Source of the DNA: an uncultured Collinsella sp.
GTDB lineage: Bacteria; Actinomycetota; Coriobacteriia; Coriobacteriales; Coriobacteriaceae
Reading direction: 5' to 3'
Length of the DNA stretch: 10,442 nt
NCBI GenBank assembly: GCA_900766165.1
Contig: CAAFUK010000078.1
Location: 1 to 10,442 of the forward strand
Shown in pieces: positions 1-6,195 of the stretch (position 1 is its first letter; the number at the start of each line of letters is the position of its first letter). A model generated the notes under the pieces. It was not told the DNA's origin, did not search any database, and saw nothing but the letters and a program-made list of their open reading frames with translations. A program made the translations under genes and the position numbers.

Positions 1-170
1 TCCGCATCGACCCGGAGGTCAAGAGGGAGGCCGCGGCCATCCTGGACGAGCTCGGCCTGTCCATGTCCACCGCCGTCAATGCGTTCCTCAGGGCGCTCGT
101 CCGGGAGGGCGGGATGCCGTTCGAGATGAGGGTCAAGACGCCGGCGCCCGATGGGGAGACGGCGAGTTAG
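1..170 (+). CDS. RelB/DinJ-family antitoxin, C-terminal fragment (5' end outside window)
   Basis: The reading frame starts upstream of the window; the first full codon is at 3 and the TAG stop is at 168-170, giving 55 visible residues. They begin RIDPEVKREAAAILDELGLS and continue STAVNAFLRALVREGGMPFE. This is the pattern of DinJ/RelB antitoxins: a ribbon-helix-helix 'D..VK..A..il..lGls...Ai..Fl' DNA-binding part followed by 'GlPFe', which leads into the toxin-binding tail. Such proteins neutralise a RelE/YafQ-type mRNA interferase and repress their own operon. In this family the toxin gene normally follows the antitoxin directly, but the next 195 bases hold no toxin ORF and the next gene is on the other strand, so this copy looks orphaned or has its partner upstream. 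Family assignment is fairly secure; function is inferred. Confidence 0.75.
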   Translation, partial: RIDPEVKREAAAILDELGLSMSTAVNAFLRALVREGGMPFEMRVKTPAPDGETAS

Positions 171-365
171 CCGGCAGGTCGGCATGTCAATCCTGGTCTA
201 ACAGAGCCAAGCTTTTTCTTTCCGTCGCTCATGATGAGCTCCTTCGCTCAGTCTTGGACAGATCCGAGGCCCTAAGGTATTAAGGCAATTGCTTGGGCCG
301 CGGTGAGCGAGCGACAGGAGACGAGCATCCGCCGCCCGCAAACGTACTTTTAGAAGCCTTGAGGC
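171..365. other. Convergent intergenic gap with an imperfect GC-rich hairpin
   Basis: This gap lies between the antitoxin (plus) and the carbamoyltransferase (minus) genes, so terminators would be expected. The best structure is an imperfect stem, GGGCCGCGG at 295-303 against CCGCCGCCC at 329-337 (one mismatch), with only weak T-runs beyond it. A near-palindrome GCTCAT-G-ATGAGC sits at 227-239, and a small AAGCCT/AGGCTT hairpin overlaps the carbamoyltransferase stop codon at 354-367. None is a textbook intrinsic terminator. No toxin ORF is visible. Confidence 0.3.
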
Positions 366-1439
366 TTAGAGCTGCTCGAGAGCCTCGAGAGCGGCGTGAA
401 GCTCAGCCTTGGCGGAGTACTCGACACCCTCGTCGTTGAGCGGGGTGCGCTTGCCCAGGGCGGCAAGGAGAGCGCGGATGGAGTGCTTGCGGTTCTCGGC
501 CTCGACCCAGCACAGGGAGCGCTCGGGATCGTCCATGACCTCGTCGACGACCTCCTCGTTGCGGGTGGCCGGCAGGCAGTGCATGAACTTGGAGTCTGCG
601 CCGGCGAAGTTCATCATGTCCATGGTGACCTGATACTTGGGATAGAACACGTCCATGTAGTTCTCGCCCGAGACTTCCTCGTCGTACAGGCCATACCACA
701 CGTCGGTGTAGATGAAGTCGGCGCCCTTGATGCACTCGATGTCGTCGGAGATGACGATGGAGCCACCGGAGACCTTGCAGTTCTCCTCGGCGATGGCCAT
801 CATCTGCTTGCCGAACTCGGCGCGCTCCTCAACGGTGCCAACGTGCAGGCCGCCGTCGGGGATCTGGTGGCCCTTAGGTCCAAACTGGACAAACTTCATG
901 CCGACCTTGGAGGCGATGAACATGAGGGAGACGCAGACCTGAGTGGCGTCGCCGATGAAGGCCAGGGTGCAGTCCTCGATCTTCTTGCCCTCGGGGAGGT
1001 TCTCGAGCATGGTCATGAGGTCGCCCATCTCCTGCGTGGGGTGGTTGAACTCGGACATGCCGTTGATGACGGGCACAGCGGAGCCCTCGGCGAGGCCGAC
1101 GACGTCCTTGTGACGGTCAACGCGAGCCATCATGATGTCGAGCAGCGAGCCCATAACGCGAGCGGTGTCGCCCAGTGACTCGTGACCGCCAAGCTGGATG
1201 GTGCCAGGGCCATAGAACTGAGCATGGCCGCCGAGGTCGGTCATAGCGGTCTCGAAGGAAAGACGGGTGCGGGTGGAGACCTGCTGGAAGATCATGCCAA
1301 GGCTCTGGTTGCGGAGCAGGTGCGGATAATAACCGTCAACCTTAATGGCCTTCTTCATTGCAAGACCAAGATCCTCGATAGCCAGAATCTGCTCTTTGGT
1401 GAACTCATTGGTGTCGATGAAATCCTTAGGCAGTGCCAT
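366..1439 (-). CDS. ptcA: Putrescine carbamoyltransferase (agmatine deiminase pathway)
   Basis: A 357-residue cytosolic carbamoyltransferase that interconverts carbamoyl phosphate plus putrescine with N-carbamoylputrescine and phosphate; in agmatine fermentation it runs toward carbamoyl phosphate, which then yields ATP. The carbamoyl-phosphate motif STRTR is at residues 55-59, HPTQ at 133-136 and HCLP at 287-290. The ornithine-binding SMG loop of OTC is absent and replaced by YTDVWYGLYDEE (244-255), as remembered from the Enterococcus faecalis enzyme, whose NGYYP, MIFQQ.STRTR, GDATQVC and FMHCLPATR segments also recur here. The C-terminus carries the extra helix (about 340-357) typical of this enzyme. 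The chosen ATG has GGAAAGGA a few bases upstream on the minus strand; an in-frame 27-codon extension lacks family similarity. Pathway partners (antiporter, agmatine deiminase, carbamate kinase) are not in the window. Automated annotation may call it argF. Confidence 0.88.
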   Translation of the reverse strand: MALPKDFIDTNEFTKEQILAIEDLGLAMKKAIKVDGYYPHLLRNQSLGMIFQQVSTRTRLSFETAMTDLGGHAQFYGPGTIQLGGHESLGDTARVMGSLLDIMMARVDRHKDVVGLAEGSAVPVINGMSEFNHPTQEMGDLMTMLENLPEGKKIEDCTLAFIGDATQVCVSLMFIASKVGMKFVQFGPKGHQIPDGGLHVGTVEERAEFGKQMMAIAEENCKVSGGSIVISDDIECIKGADFIYTDVWYGLYDEEVSGENYMDVFYPKYQVTMDMMNFAGADSKFMHCLPATRNEEVVDEVMDDPERSLCWVEAENRKHSIRALLAALGKRTPLNDEGVEYSAKAELHAALEALEQL

Positions 1440-1768
1440 GTCGATTTCCTTTCCGCCGGTCTTGCCGACTATTACTATGAGACGTTCGTACATCACGCCT
1501 CGTGTTGACAAGACCATCATTCACCCGTATGCAATTTTTACCTAGTTTATTCGGGATTAAAGACCGTTCACGGAGTTACACCCTCTCTAATCCAATATAA
1601 ACCCGCAGGTAGCGGGCTTGTAGGGGGTTTACTATCTAGAACCGCGAACGGTATACGGCTATTCTGTATCTCGGCGCCTAATCCGCAACGGAACGGCCGG
1701 CTGGGACATATATATCCGAGGGATATAGCGGGCCCCACGGGAGATCAAATGAGACGGGACGGTGGCAG
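1440..1768. promoter_or_regulatory. Divergent promoter region between ptcA and the luxR-type regulator
   Basis: This 329-base region should hold promoters for both divergent genes. On the plus strand a consensus -35 TTGACA (1505-1510) is followed after 17 bases by TATGCA (1528-1533), a possible promoter that would give the regulator a 5' leader of about 230 bases. That leader would contain a CCCGC-AGGTA-GCGGG hairpin (1602-1616) and a TATATCC/GGATATA dyad (1711-1727). On the minus strand no good -35/-10 pair was found for ptcA; its Shine-Dalgarno sequence is at about 1446-1453. No other gene is visible except the mini-ORF listed separately. Confidence 0.45.
1711..1727. promoter_or_regulatory. 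17-bp dyad TATATCC-GAG-GGATATA, candidate operator
   Basis: A perfect 7-bp inverted repeat with a 3-base centre lies 41 bases upstream of the regulator's start codon. Its size and symmetry suit a dimeric helix-turn-helix protein, such as the adjacent LuxR-type regulator acting on itself or on ptcA. Assignment to that protein is inference only. Confidence 0.4.
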
Positions 1769-1772
1769 ATGA
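1749..1772 (+). CDS. Possible 7-codon leader peptide overlapping the regulator start
   Basis: The sequence reads ATG AGA CGG GAC GGT GGC AGA TGA (peptide MRRDGGR). It is preceded at five bases by GGGAG (1739-1743), a better Shine-Dalgarno sequence than the one in front of the regulator. Its TGA overlaps the regulator's ATG as ATGA (1769-1772), an arrangement typical of translational coupling. It may be chance, since only eight codons are involved. Confidence 0.25.
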   Translation: MRRDGGR

Positions 1773-2734
1773 ACACGCTCATGTTTTTCTATACCTTGGC
1801 AATACTGGTTATCTGTATTGTGACGGCAGTGCTTTCTCTTGCCGCCTATGCCTCGACTCGTCGACGCTTCTTTATCTATGGCAGCGGCGTTTTTATTTGC
1901 TATGCCATCGAGATGACCGAGATCTTCTTTTTTGAATACACGTTGCAAAATCGAAGTTTTCCGGCCAGTGACTATTACTCAATTACCATGCCTGTAATGC
2001 GGACCCTTGTGGCGACCGCTTCACAGGCTTTTATTTGGGCCATTGCCATGGACTTGCTCGATAAGCATTCTAAGAAGTTGTTCGCCATCCCTGTCCTAAC
2101 GTTTTTGCTGTGCGAGTCGCTGATTATCGTCGCTGCCCCCTACGGCCCCATGCATCAGTGGCTCTACTACACGATGCGTCAGGTATTCCTTGTCTTTGTG
2201 GGACTGTACATCTTCTGGACGGCTCATAAGAGTACAAAGGTTGAGCTGAAGGCACGCGTTAACAACCAGCGAAAGCACCTGATTATCGGCGCTATTCTGG
2301 TCGGTTGCATCGTTGCCGAGGATTTCTACAACATCCTTGTCGTCCCCATGAGTCTGGCGCCCTCTTGGCTGCAGCTATATCTGTCCGAGCGCAACTTTAG
2401 CGAAAACGTCTTTGCGTGCTACTTTGCGATTCTGCTGATTATCTACTCCTACCACGTGCTTTCAATCCGCATGCAGGAGGCGCCCGAGGAAAAGAACGTC
2501 AGCGATCTTGATCGGCACATAGAAGAGCAGATGCCCTTCTATCGCAACGCCTACAAGCTCTCCAACCGCGAGACCGAAGTCATGCGTCTGGTTGTGCTGG
2601 GCAAGTCGAACCAAGAGATTGCTGACGAGCTATTCCTTGCCGTGGGCACCATCAAGACCCACATCCACAACATCCTGGTCAAAACCGAGCAGCAAAATCG
2701 CACCACGCTGATCCTCCACTTTTGGAAGCGATAA
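1769..2734 (+). CDS. Membrane-bound LuxR-family transcriptional regulator (7 TM + HTH), AguR-like context
   Basis: A 321-residue protein with seven predicted hydrophobic helices at roughly 5-27, 34-56, 78-98, 104-124, 135-152, 170-190 and 212-232, then a short linker and a C-terminal LuxR/GerE helix-turn-helix at 262-316. The HTH shows LSNRETEVM, the recognition segment LGKSNQEIADELFLAVGTIKTHIHNIL and no receiver domain. It is therefore a one-component regulator: the membrane part presumably senses a signal and the HTH binds DNA. It is divergent from ptcA. In lactic acid bacteria the agmatine operon is controlled by AguR, also a membrane-embedded LuxR-type protein, so control of ptcA is a reasonable inference. 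However, Coriobacteriia carry many regulators of this shape with unknown ligands. The start has only a poor GGTGG ribosome site and overlaps the stop of a possible leader peptide. Its codon use is less GC-rich than that of ptcA. Confidence 0.85.
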   Translation: MNTLMFFYTLAILVICIVTAVLSLAAYASTRRRFFIYGSGVFICYAIEMTEIFFFEYTLQNRSFPASDYYSITMPVMRTLVATASQAFIWAIAMDLLDKHSKKLFAIPVLTFLLCESLIIVAAPYGPMHQWLYYTMRQVFLVFVGLYIFWTAHKSTKVELKARVNNQRKHLIIGAILVGCIVAEDFYNILVVPMSLAPSWLQLYLSERNFSENVFACYFAILLIIYSYHVLSIRMQEAPEEKNVSDLDRHIEEQMPFYRNAYKLSNRETEVMRLVVLGKSNQEIADELFLAVGTIKTHIHNILVKTEQQNRTTLILHFWKR

Positions 2735-2775
2735 CCTGCTAAAGAGGGACAGGTTTATTTTGGTAGGTTTTATCT

Positions 2776-2826
2776 GGGAAAACGCCAGCCGCTCCGAGAG
2801 AGCTGTTTTCCCTCGCGGCGGTTTTC
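2776..2826 (+). terminator. Probable intrinsic terminator of the luxR-type gene, with an overlapping alternative hairpin
   Basis: A stem CCGCTCCGAG (2789-2798) pairs with CTCGCGGCGG (2812-2821), with one mismatch and one G-U pair, and is followed by TTTTC. This is a plausible plus-strand terminator about 55-90 bases after the stop. A second perfect 8-bp repeat, GGGAAAAC (2776-2783) with GTTTTCCC (2805-2812), interleaves with it, so the two stems would compete or form a pseudoknot. Upstream, at 2744-2770, is the motif GGGACAGGTTTATTTT. Confidence 0.5.
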
Positions 2827-2839
2827 TAGCAGAAAAAAC

Positions 2840-2960
2840 CAAGTGAGTAGGCTTTTTGCAGGAGGTCAAGCACGCCCCAAAACGCCACAGCCCTGACCTG
2901 CTGTTTTATTGGGCGCCACCCGCGATGTGCTCGACAGATCCAAAAAAGTCTACTCACTTG
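2840..2960 (+). repeat. 121-base element bounded by an 18-bp inverted repeat
   Basis: CAAGTGAGTAGGCTTTTT (2840-2857) faces AAAAAGTCTACTCACTTG (2943-2960). Seventeen of 18 positions are complementary in DNA, and the remaining pair (2851/2949) is a G-U wobble in a plus-strand RNA, so that transcript would form an uninterrupted 18-bp stem. Inside, GCAGGAGGTCA (2858-2868) can pair with TGACCTGC (2894-2901) with a 3-base bulge, and this is followed by TGTTTTATT. No ORF of note lies within. It could be a MITE-like element, a structured 3' RNA or a pair of regulatory sites; no clear target-site duplication was seen. Confidence 0.5.
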
Positions 2961-2983
2961 CATCCGAGACACACCAGATAGGC

Positions 2984-3023
2984 AAAAACCGCCGCGAAAG
3001 GGCCTCTGGTCCCTTCGCGGCGG
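2984..3023 (-). terminator. Strong intrinsic terminator of the ABC transporter operon
   Basis: On the minus strand CCGCCGCGAAGGG (3023-3011) pairs with CCCTTTCGCGGCGG (3002-2989) with one bulged base, leaving an 8-base loop, and is followed directly by TTTTT (2988-2984). It lies 38 bases downstream of the permease stop codon. Confidence 0.9.
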
Positions 3024-3061
3024 TCATACGCCTCTGGTTTTGCGACGATTTTGCCCGCTTG

Positions 3062-5272
3062 TTACTCGCTGTGGCGGGTGGCGATGGCGGCTCGCACTAT
3101 GCCGGTGCTCATGAGGTAAGTTACCAAGAAGTAGCCGCCGTAGGATGCCAAGAAGATCGCGCAGGTGAGGCCCACCGTGCCGCCGATGCTCATATGCCCG
3201 AACGTGCTCACCAGGTCGATAATCACCTTGAGCGCCACAAAGGAGTGCGCCAGGCCCACTGCCAGCGGGAACAGGAAGAACACCGCTTGCTGTGCCATCA
3301 CCGAATGGCGGATCTGGCGGTCGTCGCAGCCGATCTGTGCCAGCACACGATAGCTGCGGCTGCCGTCGGCCACATTGGAGAGCTGCTGGATCGACAGTAT
3401 CGCCGCGCATGCAACGACCAATACAAAGCCGATGTAGATGGCTAGGTAGCCAATAAGACCGTTCATTTGCGCTGCTTGCGTGTACATCTCGGAGCGTGTG
3501 ATGAAGGTTCCCCACACCCCCGGCTCTTTGCCGTCAACGAGCAGATTGTCGAGCAAAGTGTATTTAATGCTCTCGTCTGCCTCGGTCGTATCCATCCCCT
3601 GTTTGTAGTTAACGAGCAGGCTACTGGAATACGGCTGCAGATTAAGTTGGGACAACAGTTCGTCGGCAACGACGACGGTACCCGGATTACTGCCCATCGC
3701 CGAGTTGGCGATGGCCGCCGTATCTTCGTCCGACTTATCGGTTGCGGGCTTGAGCGTATGCCCGCCCAAGGTAAGGGCATGGCCGTCAGCCATATACTTG
3801 GTGTACAGCTCGACCAGCTCGCCGCCCATATCACACGTGAGCAGATACTGGTCGCAGCCAATGCTCACCGGCTCCTCGCCCATCATCTGACGCAGTTTGT
3901 TGTACTGGCTCGCCGGCGTCACAAACAGACCCATCGTATCGGCATTGCTACCCCCGAACGCCTTGGGAAGCTTTTCGCCCATGGTCTTGCACATCTCACT
4001 TGGGGTCACCGAAGGATTCGAGCCGCCAAATGGGTAACTCAGATACGAATCGATCTGCACATGCTCACCGGCAACATCGGCGATATCGACCTTCTTGCCG
4101 GTCTCGTCGTTGTTGTCCGCCGACTTGCCCTTGCCGTGCCATGCAGGGTACAAATCGACCGTTGTATCGGCCAACACCATGCGATCGGCCTCAGACGGAT
4201 TGACATACCCTTTGTACCCTTTGTAGTAGTCGAGCGTATCGGGCGTGTAATAGACATACGTCTGAGACACGTCAACAGGGTTATAGCGCTCCAGGTTTTC
4301 ATTCATCACGTTGGCAATTGACATACCGCACGTCACCGAGGTGATGGCCAAAAACAGGAGCATCGCGATGACGCCCATCGAAAAGCACACCGTATTAACC
4401 TTCGCCGCAAGCTGGCGCACGGTAAACATGTTGAGGCCGCGCCAATACACGCCGCGCAGGCTCTGCAGCAGCTTGATGAGCATGCCCGAGAGTCCCCAGA
4501 ACAGGGCAAAGGTGCCCACGGTAACCATAGCGGTCGTAATACCAAACTGGTTCATGGCCTCTTGCAGCTTGCTGTCCGTCGCGGTTAGCGGGAACCCATC
4601 ACGTAGCAGACGGTAATAGGCCACGCCCACCAGCACCGCGCCCACGACAAAGATGGCAATCGCTATCCAGGGGTTGCGTGTCTTGATGCTCTCGTTGCGA
4701 CGCTCGGCACCCATAAGCTCGATGAGTTTGGTGCGACGCACGGCGCGAAGGTTCAGCAGTAGCGTGAGCACAAACATTACGAGCATGCAGACAAGGGTCA
4801 GATTGAACGCATGCATCGAGAAAAAGAAGTGGAAATTGGCGATCTGTGTCTTAAAGAGCGAGGCCGTAAAGAACGTCATGAGCTGGGAGAGTCCCACACC
4901 CAGCACAATGCCGGCGACAAAGGCCACCACCGATACTATCACGGTCTCGAGCGCCATGATCGTGGCGACGCGCCCGCGCCCCATACCGAGCACCTGGTAC
5001 AGGCCAAACTCCTTCTTGCGGCGTTTCATGATGAAGTTATTGGCATACACCATCAAAAAGGCCATGACACCGGCCAAAAAGTACGTCAGGTCGCCGAGCA
5101 TGCTGCCCATAACCTGCGCCAAGCCCTCTTCATCGATTCCGGCGATATCGACCTGCATCGAGATGGTGTTAAAGGCATAGAAGACCGTGACGCCCAGGGC
5201 GAGCGTCAAAAGGTAGACGAGGTAGTCGCGGCCGGCGCGGCGGACGTTGCCCCAAGCGAGTTTACAGAGCAT
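3062..5272 (-). CDS. BceB/FtsX-type ABC transporter permease
   Basis: An integral membrane permease of 736 residues from the ATG at 5272; a GTG at 5284 would add four. The ATG is preferred because it has GAGG six bases upstream and gives the usual short N-terminus (MLCKLAWGNVRRAGRDYLVYLL) of BceB-like proteins. Hydrophobic helices lie near 18-36, 58-80, 108-133, 155-176, 202-219, 244-271 and 294-316. An extracytoplasmic domain of about 285 residues (317-601) comes next, then three helices near 604-628, 660-682 and 699-721. Ten helices with the large loop between seven and eight is the BceB/YtsD/VraG layout; those proteins take part in sensing and removing peptide antibiotics or other amphipathic compounds. 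The loop is charged and glycine-rich and not recognisable in detail. The gene overlaps the ATPase gene by 11 bases, so the two are translationally coupled. No histidine kinase or response regulator is adjacent, so the substrate remains unknown. Confidence 0.85.
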   Translation of the reverse strand: MLCKLAWGNVRRAGRDYLVYLLTLALGVTVFYAFNTISMQVDIAGIDEEGLAQVMGSMLGDLTYFLAGVMAFLMVYANNFIMKRRKKEFGLYQVLGMGRGRVATIMALETVIVSVVAFVAGIVLGVGLSQLMTFFTASLFKTQIANFHFFFSMHAFNLTLVCMLVMFVLTLLLNLRAVRRTKLIELMGAERRNESIKTRNPWIAIAIFVVGAVLVGVAYYRLLRDGFPLTATDSKLQEAMNQFGITTAMVTVGTFALFWGLSGMLIKLLQSLRGVYWRGLNMFTVRQLAAKVNTVCFSMGVIAMLLFLAITSVTCGMSIANVMNENLERYNPVDVSQTYVYYTPDTLDYYKGYKGYVNPSEADRMVLADTTVDLYPAWHGKGKSADNNDETGKKVDIADVAGEHVQIDSYLSYPFGGSNPSVTPSEMCKTMGEKLPKAFGGSNADTMGLFVTPASQYNKLRQMMGEEPVSIGCDQYLLTCDMGGELVELYTKYMADGHALTLGGHTLKPATDKSDEDTAAIANSAMGSNPGTVVVADELLSQLNLQPYSSSLLVNYKQGMDTTEADESIKYTLLDNLLVDGKEPGVWGTFITRSEMYTQAAQMNGLIGYLAIYIGFVLVVACAAILSIQQLSNVADGSRSYRVLAQIGCDDRQIRHSVMAQQAVFFLFPLAVGLAHSFVALKVIIDLVSTFGHMSIGGTVGLTCAIFLASYGGYFLVTYLMSTGIVRAAIATRHSE

Positions 5273-6047
5273 CGGAGCCCTCACCGCCCATCATGGCAAC
5301 GACCTCCATAATGCGGTCGAAGAACTCTCGGCGGTCGGTGTCGCCGCGGCGCAGCTCGGTGAAGATCTTGCCGTCGCGGATAAACAACACGCGGCTCGTG
5401 TAGCTGGCGGCAAAGCTGTCATGCGTGACCATGAGCACGGTGGCGCGCAGGCGGCGATTGAGGGCCTCCAGGCTCTCGAGCAGCAGACGAGCGCTTTTAG
5501 AATCGAGGGCGCCGGTGGGCTCGTCGGCCATGATCATGGTGGGGTCGGTGACGAGCGCGCGAGCCGCGGCAACGCGCTGTTGCTGACCGCCGGACATCTG
5601 GTAGGGATACTTGTCGAGCACCTGACTGATGGACAGGCGCGCTGCCACATCCTGCACGCGGGTCGAGATCTCTGCCGAGTTTGTGCGGGCGATGGTGAGC
5701 GGCAGGGCGATGTTCTCGCGTGCTGTGAGCGTATCGAGCAGGTTGGAGTCTTGGAAGATAAAGCCGAGTTCCTCGCGGCGGAACTGCGAAAGCTTGGCCT
5801 GCTTCATGCGCGTCACGTCCTGACCGTTAATGCGGATCGTGCCACTTGTGGCGCTATCGATGGTCGAGACGCAATTGAGCAACGTCGACTTGCCCGAGCC
5901 CGAAGCGCCCATGATGCCAACAAATTCGCCGCGGTTGACGGTAAAGCTGACGTCGTTGAGCGCGCGGGTCACGTTGCCTAGCGCTCCGTATACCTTTTCG
6001 AGATGCGCGACCTCCAGTACCGGGGTCGCCATGTGCGTGGTTTGCAT
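5262..6047 (-). CDS. ABC transporter ATP-binding protein (MacB/LolD/BceA type)
   Basis: A 261-residue cytoplasmic ATPase that powers the overlapping permease. Visible motifs are Walker A GASGSGKST (47-55), the Q-loop glutamine in IFQD (Q99), the signature MSGGQQQR (151-158), Walker B MIMADEP (171-177) with the catalytic glutamate at 176, the D-loop GALDS (179-183) and the switch histidine in MVTHD (H209). The segment NLLDTLTARENIALPL (102-117) is typical of the MacB/BceA subfamily. All catalytic residues are present, so it should be active. The ATG at 6047 is preferred over Met6 because AAAGGA sits six bases before it. A 9-bp leader hairpin abuts that ribosome site. The partner permease implies a peptide or antibiotic handling role rather than LolD-like lipoprotein export. 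Confidence 0.92.
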   Translation of the reverse strand: MQTTHMATPVLEVAHLEKVYGALGNVTRALNDVSFTVNRGEFVGIMGASGSGKSTLLNCVSTIDSATSGTIRINGQDVTRMKQAKLSQFRREELGFIFQDSNLLDTLTARENIALPLTIARTNSAEISTRVQDVAARLSISQVLDKYPYQMSGGQQQRVAAARALVTDPTMIMADEPTGALDSKSARLLLESLEALNRRLRATVLMVTHDSFAASYTSRVLFIRDGKIFTELRRGDTDRREFFDRIMEVVAMMGGEGSDAL

Positions 6048-6053
6048 ACCGAG

Positions 6054-6095
6054 TCCTTTCTTGCGATTAGTCTACGGCATCTATAGTCGCAAGAA
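6054..6095 (-). promoter_or_regulatory. Leader hairpin abutting the ABC operon ribosome binding site
   Basis: On the minus strand TTCTTGCGA (6095-6087) and TCGCAAGAA (6066-6058) form a perfect 9-bp stem with a 20-base loop. The 3' arm runs straight into AGGA (6057-6054) of the Shine-Dalgarno sequence in front of the ATPase gene. The stem could hinder or regulate ribosome loading; alternatively it is a DNA operator. A possible -10 box TATAGA lies within the loop on the minus strand, in which case the stem would not be transcribed whole. Confidence 0.4.
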
Positions 6096-6130
6096 GACGA
6101 GTCGGCTACCATCGATATGGCTTACGCTTG

Positions 6131-6148
6131 CCTTACCGTTGTGTAAGG
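6131..6148. promoter_or_regulatory. 18-bp dyad CCTTAC-CGTTGT-GTAAGG, candidate operator
   Basis: A perfect 6-bp inverted repeat with a 6-base spacer lies in the 148-base region between the divergent ABC operon and the Nudix-Vsr gene. Its length and CCTTAC/GTAAGG arms resemble MerR-family operators, but no MerR-type gene is in the window and no convincing -35/-10 pair brackets it on either strand. Confidence 0.35.
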
Positions 6149-6195
6149 TACGCGTAGCTACCCTGCCGCGTGTTGATGTTGAGAGAGGACTCCTG

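Noticed and set aside
354..367. AAGCCT-TG-AGGCTT hairpin at the ptcA stop codon
   Set aside because: The loop would be only two bases and no U-tract follows on the minus strand, so it is not called a terminator.
396..1178. Long plus-strand frame opposite ptcA
   Set aside because: It is antisense to a gene with clear catalytic motifs, and its composition (Val, Leu, Gly, His, Asp rich) is that of a reverse-strand shadow of a GC-rich gene.
1440..1520. In-frame 27-codon N-terminal extension of the carbamoyltransferase
   Set aside because: It has no family similarity, whereas the ATG at 1439 has a good ribosome site and gives the normal length.
2909..3445. 178-residue plus-strand frame across the ABC terminator
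   Set aside because: It spans an intrinsic terminator and the antisense of the permease; no family features.
5830..6195. Upstream in-frame extension of the Nudix-Vsr gene
   Set aside because: It is antisense to the ABC ATPase N-terminus and the intergenic region; the TTG at 6196 has a ribosome site and begins the Nudix fold.
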